DNA from: Bacillus sp. AFS059628
GTDB lineage: Bacteria > Bacillota > Bacilli > Bacillales > Bacillaceae_G
Direction: 5' to 3'
Assembly: GCF_002571225.1 (NCBI RefSeq)
Contig: NZ_NVEC01000008.1
Coordinates: 1 to 64,000, forward strand
Length of the DNA: 64,000 bases
Part shown: one piece after another, positions 8,845 through 18,025 of the stretch
Layout: every line of letters begins with the position of its first letter
Numbering within the stretch: position 1 is the first letter of the stretch
Notes under the pieces: model-generated
Database searches by the model: none
Told to the model about the DNA's origin: nothing
The model's input: the letters and a program-made list of their open reading frames with translations, nothing else
Position numbers and translations under genes: made by a program

Positions 8845-8959
8845 GAGTGGTTTGGTCCCCCTTTTTGATTTGTCTTCTTTAGGTTAGGGGGTGACGTTGG
8901 GGGAGGTTCAAGCATCATTAATGGAAAATATTAAATTCCATATAATCAAGCTACTATTC

Positions 8960-8988
8960 TTGCCGAACACTTGTATCTATTTTATAAT
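8960..8988 (+). promoter_or_regulatory. sigma-A promoter of dndB operon
   Basis: TTGCCG (8960-8965), a 17-nt spacer and a perfect TATAAT (8983-8988) lie 42 nt upstream of the dndB ATG. Start of transcription would be near 8995. The -10 is consensus and the -35 matches in four of six bases. Confidence 0.7.
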
Positions 8989-9030
8989 CAATAATATAAA
9001 TTACGTACGTAAAGAATGGAGATGTAATGA

Positions 9031-10125
9031 ATGGATTATGGTTTTAGCTATAACTTCCCCGCTTTACGTGGAAAGCAAGGTGGTAAGGAGTACTTTGTTG
9101 TAATGTGCCCTTTACGCTTAATCCCTAAAATATTTCTATTTGACGAGGAAGAAATCCCTGCTGAACATCGTGCACAAAGGATATTAAATAAAATTAGAAT
9201 CCCAGAAATCACAAATTATATCATTGAAAATCAAAATGATTATGTTTTTTCATCCCTAACAGCATCTATAGATGGTGATATTGAATTCCAACCATTTAGT
9301 TCTGATCAGTCGTTTCAAGATTTAGGACAACTTCGTATCTCACTGGATTCTAAGTTCCTGATTAATGATGGACAACATCGAAGAGCAGCTATCGAAGAGG
9401 CGATAAAGCTTTCGCCAGAATTAGGACATGAAACGATTTCGGTTGTGTTCTATCATGATCAAGGTTTAAGAAATTCCCAACAAATTTTCTCAGATCTTAA
9501 CCGCCATGCAGTTAATACAACTTCATCTATCGGTATTTTATATGATCATAGGGATAAGTTAGCATTAGTTACAAAAGAAATTGTCGAGGAAAATGAATTA
9601 CTATCTCGATATACCGACAAAGAAAAAGTCAATTTATCTAAAAACTCACCGAAGATTCTCGCTTTAAATCACATATTTAATACAAACCTTCGATTACTAG
9701 GAAAGACAAAGGGTGACTTAATTACAGAAAAAGAAGAACAATTCTTAAAAGAATTTTGGAACATTCTTTGTGATACAATAGTCGAATGGAATTTAGTTTA
9801 CAAAAAAGAACTAAACCCTCGTGAACTTCGAATGCATTATATTGTCGGGCATGGAGTATTCATTGAATCTGTTGGTTTAGTAGGAAAATATGTTTTTGAA
9901 AATCATCCAAAAGATTGGAAAAAATACATTTCTCTTTTAGCAGATATCGACTACAGTCGTTCTAATTCTTCCGATTGGTTAGGACGAGCTTTCAATACAA
10001 ATGGTCGCATACAAAAGACAAAAGAAACAGTCACTTTAACCGCAAACAAACTAAAAGAAAAATTAGGTCTTCCTTTGACAGAAGGAGAACAAAAGATAGA
10101 AGAGAAATTCCAGTTAGGAGCATGA
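9031..10125 (+). CDS. dndB: DndB, DNA phosphorothioation regulator
   Basis: DndB is the DGQHR-domain protein of DNA phosphorothioation loci; in characterised systems it represses the modification genes and influences the extent of modification. The 364-residue product carries the signature LINDGQHRRAAIEEA (DGQHR at about 113-117) and the later FSDLNRHAVNTT motif. The ATG at 9031 follows a GGAG, and a consensus sigma-A promoter lies at 8960-8988. The stop codon overlaps the AUG region of dndC (ATGATAATG), indicating translational coupling. Confidence 0.93.
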   Translation: MDYGFSYNFPALRGKQGGKEYFVVMCPLRLIPKIFLFDEEEIPAEHRAQRILNKIRIPEITNYIIENQNDYVFSSLTASIDGDIEFQPFSSDQSFQDLGQLRISLDSKFLINDGQHRRAAIEEAIKLSPELGHETISVVFYHDQGLRNSQQIFSDLNRHAVNTTSSIGILYDHRDKLALVTKEIVEENELLSRYTDKEKVNLSKNSPKILALNHIFNTNLRLLGKTKGDLITEKEEQFLKEFWNILCDTIVEWNLVYKKELNPRELRMHYIVGHGVFIESVGLVGKYVFENHPKDWKKYISLLADIDYSRSNSSDWLGRAFNTNGRIQKTKETVTLTANKLKEKLGLPLTEGEQKIEEKFQLGA

Positions 10126-10127
10126 TA

Positions 10128-11696
10128 ATGTTAAATAATCTCATTACTGATTTAATAAATAATAAAAATGACTTTGTCTCTGAAGCAAAAGAGCATATAA
10201 AAAAAGTTTATCGTGCTGACGACCGCCCTTGGGTCGTTGGTTATAGTGGTGGAAAAGATTCCACAGTTGTCGTTCAGCTTGTTTTTGAAGCTTTAAGTGA
10301 ATTACCTACAGAGCAATTACACAAGAAAGTATATGTAATCTCATCAGATACACTTGTAGAAACACCGCTAATTATTCAATCTATCAATGTTACTTTACAT
10401 CGAATTCAAGAAGAAGCTTTAAAACGTGATCTTCCTATTGAAACGCATAAAGTAAAACCAAAATACGAACAATCTTTTTGGGCTAATATTATCGGAAAAG
10501 GCTATCCATCACCAAACCAACAATTTCGCTGGTGTACAGATCGCTTAAAAATTGAACCAGCAAATGCGTTTGTAATGGACAAAGTTTCTACGTTCGGTGA
10601 AGTAATCATGGTCCTTGGTGTTCGGGAGAATGAAAGTGCTACTCGTGATAACGTTCTTAAATCCCATACCGTTGAAGGTAAAGATTTAATGCGCCATTCC
10701 ACGTTAACAAATGCATATGTTTTTGCACCGATTAGACAGTTTAGTTTAAATAACGTTTGGGACTACTTACTGGAAAATCCATCTCCTTGGGGCAACGATA
10801 ACCATGAATTAAATAAGCTTTATCAAGATTCAAGTAGTGGTGAATGCCCTCTTGTTGTAGATAAAACCATTAAAGAAAGTGCTGGTTCATGTGGAAACAG
10901 TCGCTTCGGTTGTTGGGTATGTACAGTAGTAAATGAAGATAAAGCATTAAACGGCTTCATTCTTAGTGGATCAGATTGGATGAAACCTTTATTAGAATTC
11001 AGAAATTGGTTAGCTGGGATTCGGGATGTTAGAACATTTCGTATGAAATACCGTAAAGGTGGTCAAATTTACTTTAACCCGCTAAAAACTGAAGTAAAAG
11101 ATGATATTGAATATGTAATCATTCCAAAAAAATCTAGTCGTCCAAAACAAATGATTAAATTAGAAGAATTTACAATTTTAGAAAGGGATGAACTAAAGTC
11201 TTATTTAGCAATAAACAATATTGATTTAAGTTCTCCTGAGGATCCAAAAATTTTAGTAAAGCTTGATAATAATCAAATCGGACAACTTGGTTTAGGTCCC
11301 TTTACACTGAACGCGCGAAAAGAGATTTTACGCAGACTTCTTATTGTCCAAAGAGATTTACAACATCCTGAAGAAGAGGATTTTGAATTAATTAAAGAAG
11401 AAGAATTACGTGTTATTCGTCGTTACTGGTTAGAAAATGGCGATTGGGAAGATTCTTTACCTAGCATTTTTAAAGAGGTAATGGGATATGACCTAAACTG
11501 GGAGTATGATGATCGTCCATTATTTGATAATGAACAAATTACAGATTTAGAATCATTATGTAGCAAACACAACGTAGACTTTAAAGCATTAAAAAAACTT
11601 ATATCACTTGAAAAAGATTTTTCAGGTTATAAAGTTCGTCGTGGATTAATGAACGAAATTGAAAAAGTACTAAAGCAAGACTACTTACATTTGTAG
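10128..11696 (+). CDS. dndC: DndC, ATP pyrophosphatase for DNA sulfur modification
   Basis: DndC (522 residues) belongs to the PAPS-reductase/PP-loop family and activates the DNA backbone for sulfur insertion while carrying an iron-sulfur cluster. The PP-loop VGYSGGKDSTVVVQL is at about residues 38-52. Candidate cluster ligands are the cysteines in FRWCTDRLK, SGECPL and SAGSCGNSRFGCWVCTVV. An open frame extends further upstream within dndB, but ATG 10128 has AGGAG 7 nt away and starts the homologous region. It overlaps the end of dndB by proximity and precedes dndD by 15 nt. Confidence 0.95.
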   Translation: MLNNLITDLINNKNDFVSEAKEHIKKVYRADDRPWVVGYSGGKDSTVVVQLVFEALSELPTEQLHKKVYVISSDTLVETPLIIQSINVTLHRIQEEALKRDLPIETHKVKPKYEQSFWANIIGKGYPSPNQQFRWCTDRLKIEPANAFVMDKVSTFGEVIMVLGVRENESATRDNVLKSHTVEGKDLMRHSTLTNAYVFAPIRQFSLNNVWDYLLENPSPWGNDNHELNKLYQDSSSGECPLVVDKTIKESAGSCGNSRFGCWVCTVVNEDKALNGFILSGSDWMKPLLEFRNWLAGIRDVRTFRMKYRKGGQIYFNPLKTEVKDDIEYVIIPKKSSRPKQMIKLEEFTILERDELKSYLAINNIDLSSPEDPKILVKLDNNQIGQLGLGPFTLNARKEILRRLLIVQRDLQHPEEEDFELIKEEELRVIRRYWLENGDWEDSLPSIFKEVMGYDLNWEYDDRPLFDNEQITDLESLCSKHNVDFKALKKLISLEKDFSGYKVRRGLMNEIEKVLKQDYLHL

Positions 11697-11711
11697 GGTG
11701 AGGTTAAATTT

Positions 11712-13703
11712 ATGTTAATTGAACAACTAGAATTAGAAAACATAGGAGCTTATACGGAAAGAAATACCTTCGATCTGTCTATCTCCTCCCCAAAAAAGAA
11801 AGTAATTTTAATAGGCGGAGAAAATGGTGCTGGGAAAACAACATTTTTAAATTCCATAAAACTAGGATTATTTGGTTGTTTCGGCTATGGATATAAGACA
11901 GAGAATAATGATTACTATAAGCGCGTCCATGGGTATTTAAATGCTTCTGCTCGTAAAGATGAGACAAATCCTTTTAGTATTACAATTACCTTTAGTGAAG
12001 TAGAAAATTACAAACGCCATGTTTACACATTCAAAAGATCTTGGAACATTTTAAACAGCGCTATAAAAGAAAAATTCACTGTAAAAAAAGATGGTCATTA
12101 TTTAAATGATGCTGAAAAAGATATTTTCGAATCAAGACTACGAGAGAATTTCCCGCCTAAATTATTTGATCTATGCTTATTTGATGGCGAAGAAATTTCA
12201 AAAATAATAAATGAAAATAAATTATCCTCTTATTTAAAAGAATTATCTACTGTTATATTCAACTTAGATTTATTCCGGAATTTAGAAGGTGATTTGACCA
12301 ACTATTTACAACAAGAAATTGATCAAGAACATCTTTCTTCTATAGAAAGTGAAATCCTTACCCTTCAGCGTCAAGAGAAAGAACAGTCTTTAAAGATTGA
12401 AGATCTTGAAGACACAATTAAAACAGCGCAGCAGCAAATAGAAGAATCAAAAGAATCTTATTCTTTATTGAAAAAGGATTTTGAAACACATGGTGGTTTA
12501 ATTAAAGAAGAACGTGAAACGTTAAATAGACAAGTATTAGAAATTGAAGCACATCGAAAAGCTAATTCTGAAAAAGTTCGAGAATTTATTCAAACGCTTT
12601 TACCTTTCTATCTAAACAAAAACTTATTACTATCTACTAAAAATCAATTACAAAATGAAGAAAAACTATCATTAGCAAACCAATTAACTTCAGAGTTAAC
12701 TGAAGAGCGCGCTCTTGAATTAGCTAAAAGTTTACCTGGAGTCTCAACTCCTAATGATTTAGCAGCTGAATTGAGAAAACAAATTTTCAATATTATTAAG
12801 CCTAATGATACAGATGTTGAGTATATCCATAGAGTTTCACCAACACAACGCACACAATTCGAAGTAGCGGCACAACAAGTTGAAAGAGAATCTCATGACA
12901 CATATATGCAATTACTTCAAGAAAATAGAGAAAACTTACTTCAAGCACAAGAACTAAGAAAGAAAATTTCTACTAATGATTCTACAAATGAGTTTGCACA
13001 AATGTTAGAAACTATGACTCAAACACAAGAAAAAATCTTTAAGTTAGAAAAAGAAGTAGAAGAAAACTTAAGTATTTTAGAAACTAGACAAGAGACTTTA
13101 GAAGCATTAAAAAATACAATCAACTCAAAACAGAATATTGTACAACAAAGTAACAAAACGAGAAATACATTCTTAATTGCCCAAAGCATTATGAAATTAA
13201 GTACAGAGTTTCAAATGTTACAACATCAAAAGAAATTACAACAAGTACAAATCGAAGCTACAAAAATGTTGAATAAATTAATGCGTAAACACCAATATAT
13301 TTCTTCTTTACGCATTGATTCTAGCACGTTTGAAGTAACTTTATATGATAATAATCGTGACCATGTAGCAAAAGAAACATTATCAGCAGGTGAGAAAGAA
13401 ATTCTCTTACTATCATTAATTTGGGCAATGTTCAAATGTTCTGGTCGTCGTGTTCCATTCATATTCGATACACTTTTAGGCCGCCTTGATCAAACACATA
13501 AACATAATATTTTAGTAGATTTCATCCCTGCATGTGGTGAGCAAGTCTTAATCTTGTCAACTAACTCTGAAGTTGATGAAAAACACTATAATTTACTGAA
13601 AAACTTTGTATCCCATGGATACTTATTAGAATTTGATACAGAACTACGAAAAGTGAATGTTACAGATCAATATTTCAACTTTAATAAGGAGCAAGCAAAA
13701 TGA
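11712..13703 (+). CDS. dndD: DndD, SMC/Rad50-like ATPase of phosphorothioation
   Basis: DndD (663 residues) is the ABC/SMC-type ATPase of the modification complex, thought to supply energy or nick/open DNA for sulfur insertion. Walker A is GGENGAGKTT (35-44); the FDLCLFDGEEISKII block follows; a long coiled coil spans about 200-510; the ABC signature is LSAGEKEILLLSLIWAM and Walker B is FIFDTLLGRLD. The last 4 nt overlap the dndE start (ATGA). A second DndD-like protein is encoded at 15602. Walker B here has Leu where the second copy has Pro (DTPLGRLD). Confidence 0.93.
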   Translation: MLIEQLELENIGAYTERNTFDLSISSPKKKVILIGGENGAGKTTFLNSIKLGLFGCFGYGYKTENNDYYKRVHGYLNASARKDETNPFSITITFSEVENYKRHVYTFKRSWNILNSAIKEKFTVKKDGHYLNDAEKDIFESRLRENFPPKLFDLCLFDGEEISKIINENKLSSYLKELSTVIFNLDLFRNLEGDLTNYLQQEIDQEHLSSIESEILTLQRQEKEQSLKIEDLEDTIKTAQQQIEESKESYSLLKKDFETHGGLIKEERETLNRQVLEIEAHRKANSEKVREFIQTLLPFYLNKNLLLSTKNQLQNEEKLSLANQLTSELTEERALELAKSLPGVSTPNDLAAELRKQIFNIIKPNDTDVEYIHRVSPTQRTQFEVAAQQVERESHDTYMQLLQENRENLLQAQELRKKISTNDSTNEFAQMLETMTQTQEKIFKLEKEVEENLSILETRQETLEALKNTINSKQNIVQQSNKTRNTFLIAQSIMKLSTEFQMLQHQKKLQQVQIEATKMLNKLMRKHQYISSLRIDSSTFEVTLYDNNRDHVAKETLSAGEKEILLLSLIWAMFKCSGRRVPFIFDTLLGRLDQTHKHNILVDFIPACGEQVLILSTNSEVDEKHYNLLKNFVSHGYLLEFDTELRKVNVTDQYFNFNKEQAK

Positions 13704-14080
13704 ACTACCGTTTAAAGATTTCTAAAAGAGTATCAGATAAACTAAAAGAATTACAAGCTCCTACTAATTTAACACCAAATATTTTAGCTCGTTTAGCAGT
13801 TGGATTATCTTTAACTGATCCAACTTTTCCTGAGGTTTTAACAGATAAAGAAGCCGGTGGATTAGAAATCAATCGCCACACATTAACTGGAGAATATGAT
13901 TTTATTTATAAATGCTTAATCACTCAGCATGCGGGACGTGAAGTATCTGATAATGAATACTTTCCTACCCTATTCAACGCTCACTTAGAACGCGGAATTA
14001 ACTTATTAGACAGCGAATATAAACATGCTGGAAACAACGAGAAATTCACAATGAACTTGCTAAAATACGGTAAGGAGTGA
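13700..14080 (+). CDS. dndE: DndE, DNA-binding subunit of phosphorothioation
   Basis: DndE (126 residues) is a small basic protein reported to bind nicked DNA in the modification complex. The sequence fits the family throughout: YRLKISKRVSDKLKEL, then LTPNILARLAVGLSL, then EINRHTLTGEYDFIYKCLI and a C-terminal AHLERGINLL helix. The gene overlaps dndD by 4 nt upstream, and its stop overlaps a GTG codon of dndA. Clearly in one operon. Confidence 0.92.
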   Translation: MNYRLKISKRVSDKLKELQAPTNLTPNILARLAVGLSLTDPTFPEVLTDKEAGGLEINRHTLTGEYDFIYKCLITQHAGREVSDNEYFPTLFNAHLERGINLLDSEYKHAGNNEKFTMNLLKYGKE

Positions 14081-14085
14081 TCTCT

Positions 14086-15207
14086 ATGCTTTATCTTGAT
14101 AATAGTGCAACAACACAATTATTACCTGAAGTTAAAGAAGTAATGTTGCCATATTTACTTGAAGAATTCGGAAATCCTTCAAGTAAATATTACGGATTAG
14201 CCCAAAATGCTAAAGACGCTGTTGAAACAGCAAGAAAACATGTAGCTCAATTATTAGGCTGTGAAACTGATGAAGTAATCTTTACTAGTGGTGCTACAGA
14301 AAGTAACAACTTTATTTTGAAAGGCATCGCTCATTATCATAAAGATAAAGGCAATCACATTATTACTTCTAAAGTAGAACATCCTTCTATCATAGAAACT
14401 TGTAAATTTTTAGAAGCGAATGGCTATACGGTCACATATCTTGATGTAGATCAATATGGCAGAATCAATTTGGAAGAACTAACTAAAGCTATCCAACAAG
14501 AAAAAACTCTTCTCGTTTCAATTATGTGGGGCAACAACGAACTTGGTTCTCTAAACCAAATCAACGAGATCGCAAGAATCTGCAAAGAGAATGAAGTGTT
14601 CTTCCATACAGATGCTACACAAGTAGTTGGAAAAATACAATTCTCTCTTTCAGATATAGACGGTATAAACTTTTTATCCTGCTCTTCTCATAAGTTTCAT
14701 GGTCCAAAAGGTATTGGGGTAACCATAATAGGTAAAGATAATTTAGGATTACCAATCCAAATCACTCCTCTACTTCACGGTGGCGGACAAGAACGTGATA
14801 TACGCAGTGGCACACTACCCGTCCATAATATTGTTGGAATGGGAAAAGCTGCAGAAATCGCATATCTTAATTTGGAACAAAACATTTATAAATTAGAGCA
14901 ACTAGAGAACAAATTAGCTGATATTCTAAAAACCAAATTTCAAAATCATATTGAGTTTAACAATGATATTCAAGATAAAATACCTGGAATATTAAGTGTT
15001 ATATTTAAAGGTGTAAACAACGAAACGCTTGTGAGGACTCTTGCTCCAGTAGCTGCCGTTTCTACTGGATCGGCTTGTAGCTCAAGTAAACCAAGTCATG
15101 TATTACAAGCTATCGGATTATCTATGGATGATTTACGTTCTACTATTAGGTTCTCCCTTTCTTCTACTACTAGTTTAGAAGAGTTGGATGTTTTTAATAA
15201 TCTATAA
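14086..15207 (+). CDS. dndA: DndA-type cysteine desulfurase
   Basis: PLP-dependent NifS/IscS-family desulfurase (373 residues) that moves sulfur from cysteine toward DndC. Seen: the N-terminal LDNSATTQ, the PLP-lysine motif SSHKFHGPKGIG (Lys about 203) and the active cysteine in STGSACSSSKPSH (Cys about 331). I start at ATG 14086, 8 nt after GGAG, rather than the in-frame GTG at 14077. Many dnd loci lack dndA or place it first; here it is the last gene of the operon. A strong terminator follows directly. Confidence 0.9.
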   Translation: MLYLDNSATTQLLPEVKEVMLPYLLEEFGNPSSKYYGLAQNAKDAVETARKHVAQLLGCETDEVIFTSGATESNNFILKGIAHYHKDKGNHIITSKVEHPSIIETCKFLEANGYTVTYLDVDQYGRINLEELTKAIQQEKTLLVSIMWGNNELGSLNQINEIARICKENEVFFHTDATQVVGKIQFSLSDIDGINFLSCSSHKFHGPKGIGVTIIGKDNLGLPIQITPLLHGGGQERDIRSGTLPVHNIVGMGKAAEIAYLNLEQNIYKLEQLENKLADILKTKFQNHIEFNNDIQDKIPGILSVIFKGVNNETLVRTLAPVAAVSTGSACSSSKPSHVLQAIGLSMDDLRSTIRFSLSSTTSLEELDVFNNL

Positions 15208-15243
15208 AGAAAACAGAAAGGGATATGCCTTTCTGTTTTCTTT
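15206..15243 (+). terminator. terminator ending dndB-A operon
   Basis: A perfect 16-bp stem (AAAGAAAACAGAAAGG and its complement) with a 6-nt loop and a T-rich right arm directly follows the dndA stop codon. It separates this operon from the second dndD/dndE-like set. Confidence 0.85.
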
Positions 15244-15403
15244 ATTTCCTTACTAACTACTAATCTAGTAATTTTATATCTACGTTAATAGCTCCTCCCT
15301 ACTTAAAATCACAACTTTCTCTATTTTTAAACACCCATTAAAATATGGTAATATTATATATAAGATATTCCTATACTTCATGCTCATATTAAAGGTGGTA
15401 AAA

Positions 15404-15583
15404 ATGAATAAATTAAAAGAACAAGAGCTAGAATTACTAGCAAAAATTTGTAAAGAAAATGAACTATCAACAAAACTAGCATATGACTTATTACGTTCTG
15501 CTGAAAAATTTTCATATGAAAACACGAGTGAAAATCATAGAAAAAAAGATTACCTAGATTTAATTGATTTTTATGCCAAATAA
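15404..15583 (+). CDS. small protein heading the second DndD/DndE-like operon
   Basis: The 59-residue product is helical (MNKLKEQELELLAKICKENE, then LAYDLLRSAEKFSYEN, then KKDYLDLIDFYAK). It resembles the short proteins annotated as associated with DNA modification systems, though I cannot confirm that by search. I start at ATG 15404, preceded by AAAGGTGG; an upstream in-frame start lacks such a site. It lies 18 nt before the second DndD-like gene, so co-translation and a shared role are likely. Confidence 0.65.
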   Translation: MNKLKEQELELLAKICKENELSTKLAYDLLRSAEKFSYENTSENHRKKDYLDLIDFYAK

Positions 15584-15601
15584 AGTAAAGGTGACTACAT
15601 A

Positions 15602-17617
15602 ATGTTATTTAAAAAACTTATTTTTGATAATTACAAAACGTATTATGGGCATCAAGAAGTTGACTTCTATATCCCAAAAGAGGTACGTGAAGAAGGCGAA
15701 AAAAATATTATCTTGTTAGGCGGCCTAAATGGAGCTGGAAAGACTACAATTTTAAAAGCAATTTTATATGTTTTATTCGGAAAAAGAGGATTCTCACCTG
15801 CTGAGCATAAACGTGTATTTTCTAATGTTATTAACAATACCTTCTTTGACGAAGGTGGGAGAGATTGTTCTGTAACTCTTGCTATTGAAACGGATAAAAA
15901 TGAAGAATGGACTCTTAAAGTTAAATGGGGCTTTGATCACAACAAAAGGTTAATTAGTGAAAACCGTGATTTAACTGTGAAAAAGCCTGGTGCAATGATT
16001 GGTAAAACTGTACGTATTGATAATATAGATACATTTAATCGCTTTATGGATAAAATGATTCCATATCACGCTGCACCATTTTTCATTTTTGATGGCGAAG
16101 AAATTAAAGACATCATTTTACGACAAAATAGTGAGGAAATGAAAGAAGCTATTCACAAAATTACTGGGATGGAAACCTATAAATTATTACTATCTGACCT
16201 CTCTTCTATTAAGACTGGCATAGAGAAGAATTTAGCCAAAGCGGTTGACCAAAATAAACTAAAAAGTTTAGATGCCAATTTAAAAGAATACGAAGAGCAA
16301 ATCCAACATCTAGAAAAACGAAAAGAACTTATATCTTCTGAACGAAAGAAATTCGACGATCTAATCAATGAAGTGAAAAATGAACGTAATGAAAAAATTA
16401 CAACTAACTCCAAATCAAGAGAGGTTATTGTAAAAAAACAATCTGGTCTAGCAACTGAGTTACGTCTAGCTAAAGAGCAATTTGAAAACTATTTCAACAA
16501 TAACGCTATAAACATCATTCTAAAAGAAAAAACTAAAGTACTACAGAACAGATTAAAATTAGAGTATGATATTCGTCAAAAGAAAATGATACAAGACGCT
16601 TCTTTAATGCCTTATGAAAAATTTATGGATGAATTATTAAACCAACCATTCACTCCTCCCCTTTCAAATGAGCAATTAAATCAACTCAAGGAAATCGGAA
16701 GAGAAATTTGGGTTAAAGAAAATGATATCGAAAAAGATATATCCGAAGATCACGTAGATATTCACGATATTTCAAATAAAGACTATAACTACCTTGTAAA
16801 TCTCCCTGCTAGAAATAATAGTTATGTTATAGATTTAATAAATAAAATTGAGAAGCTGAATCTTGAATTAGAGGCATTAGAAATTGAAATTAGAAATGCA
16901 CCTGAAACGATTGATATTAGCGCAGAAAATGAACGTATTGATATCCTAACTAAAAAATTAGGAGAACTTAACTTAAAATATAAATCAATTATTGCAAAGT
17001 TAAATAAAATTAAAGAACAAAGAACAGCCGTTGTAAACCAGCTAACCCGTCTTTCTGATCAATGTGCAGATTATGATGCTCTAAATAAACGATTAATTTA
17101 TGTCAAAAAGTTGATTCATACTATGAATTCATATGTACATGAAATGACAAAGTTAAAAGCAAGCTTTATTCGCGAAGAATTTTCTTCAATGTTAAGTCGA
17201 TTATTCCGTAAACAAGATGAATTTGGAAAAATTGAATTCGATATTTCAACGTATACTGTTAGATTATACAACGATCGTAATCAAGAAATTAGTATTCAAG
17301 ACCGATCTGCTGGTGAAATGCAAATGATTTCCTCGTCACTAATTTGGGCCCTAACAAAAGCCTCTGATTTAGCCCTTCCTATGGTAATCGATACACCACT
17401 AGGACGCTTAGACAGTTATCATCGAAATCATTTAATTAACTATTACTATAAAGAGCTTAGTGAACAAGTAATTATCTTATCCACAGATACAGAAATTACC
17501 CAAGACTATATTAATTTCATGCAAGAGCATTCATATAAGCAATACATGCTTGATTATGACCAATCAAAGAAATATACAGTTATCCGCGATGGATATTTTG
17601 ATTTTATAAAGGTGTGA
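15602..17617 (+). CDS. second DndD-like SMC-type ATPase
   Basis: This 671-residue protein has the same architecture as DndD: Walker A GGLNGAGKTT (40-49), the block APFFIFDGEEIKDIILR, a long coiled coil (about 210-500), the signature DRSAGEMQMISSSLIWAL, Walker B MVIDTPLGRLDSYH, and the ending SEQVIILSTDTEI. The family match is at least as good as that of the dndD at 11712, yet the two are clearly diverged. It is followed 4 nt later by a DndE-like gene, so a dndD-dndE-like pair is present twice. Role is unknown; it may form an alternative or accessory complex, perhaps with DptFGH. Confidence 0.85.
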   Translation: MLFKKLIFDNYKTYYGHQEVDFYIPKEVREEGEKNIILLGGLNGAGKTTILKAILYVLFGKRGFSPAEHKRVFSNVINNTFFDEGGRDCSVTLAIETDKNEEWTLKVKWGFDHNKRLISENRDLTVKKPGAMIGKTVRIDNIDTFNRFMDKMIPYHAAPFFIFDGEEIKDIILRQNSEEMKEAIHKITGMETYKLLLSDLSSIKTGIEKNLAKAVDQNKLKSLDANLKEYEEQIQHLEKRKELISSERKKFDDLINEVKNERNEKITTNSKSREVIVKKQSGLATELRLAKEQFENYFNNNAINIILKEKTKVLQNRLKLEYDIRQKKMIQDASLMPYEKFMDELLNQPFTPPLSNEQLNQLKEIGREIWVKENDIEKDISEDHVDIHDISNKDYNYLVNLPARNNSYVIDLINKIEKLNLELEALEIEIRNAPETIDISAENERIDILTKKLGELNLKYKSIIAKLNKIKEQRTAVVNQLTRLSDQCADYDALNKRLIYVKKLIHTMNSYVHEMTKLKASFIREEFSSMLSRLFRKQDEFGKIEFDISTYTVRLYNDRNQEISIQDRSAGEMQMISSSLIWALTKASDLALPMVIDTPLGRLDSYHRNHLINYYYKELSEQVIILSTDTEITQDYINFMQEHSYKQYMLDYDQSKKYTVIRDGYFDFIKV

Positions 17618-17621
17618 TATT

Positions 17622-17993
17622 ATGGCAAATAGAAGAATGAACCTCTCAGGAACAGGTAAAGAAACCCTTGACCTACTCTGTGAAGTACTTGAGATTGATC
17701 GACCACAGGGGATAAAAATTGCGTTAGCAAAAGGTATTGCTAACGATACAGGAAAAATAAATGATGACTTTAAAGATGGAAAAAACAAATGGACAATCCC
17801 AGATAATATTATTAAAGATAAAGAGTTTTTACTCTTTAAACATTTAATTATTAACGAAATGCAAGTTGCTTTAAATGAAGATGAAATCACACAAAGCATA
17901 CTTTTGTATATAGAATATGGGCTAAAGATCATCAAACAAGAAGTAGACAATTTATCTTCATTAGAAGATTATCGTATTATTGTATTAAACTAA
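17622..17993 (+). CDS. second, diverged DndE-like protein
   Basis: The 123-residue product aligns by eye with the DndE at 13700: RMNLSGTGKETLDLL opposite RLKISKRVSDKLKEL, RPQGIKIALAKGIAND opposite TPNILARLAVGLSL, and FLLFKHLIINE opposite FIYKCLITQ, with a final helix IEYGLKIIKQEV opposite LERGINLLDSEY. The TLTGEYD-like block is replaced by KWTIPDNIIKD. The gene starts 4 nt after the second dndD-like gene with AAGGTG as ribosome site. Assignment is by alignment and gene position, less certain than for the canonical copy. Confidence 0.7.
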   Translation: MANRRMNLSGTGKETLDLLCEVLEIDRPQGIKIALAKGIANDTGKINDDFKDGKNKWTIPDNIIKDKEFLLFKHLIINEMQVALNEDEITQSILLYIEYGLKIIKQEVDNLSSLEDYRIIVLN

Positions 17994-17997
17994 AAGC

Positions 17998-18025
17998 AAA
18001 AGGAACCACCAAAGTGGTTCCTTTT
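17998..18025. terminator. bidirectional terminator between second dndE-like gene and dptH
   Basis: A 12-bp perfect stem (AAAAGGAACCAC and its complement) with a 4-nt loop has A- and T-runs on both sides, so it can end transcripts from both converging operons. It reaches the last base of the dptH stop codon. Confidence 0.85.

Noticed and set aside
9975-10127. An open frame running into dndC from within dndB
   Set aside because: It lies inside dndB in another frame, lacks a ribosome site at its start, and the DndC family begins at the ATG at 10128.
15602-17617. Second DndD-like protein as a Rad50/SbcC or RecF protein
   Set aside because: It lacks the CxxC zinc-hook and its blocks (FDGEEI, DTPLGRLD, ILSTDTEI) are those of DndD; the following DndE-like gene fits that too.
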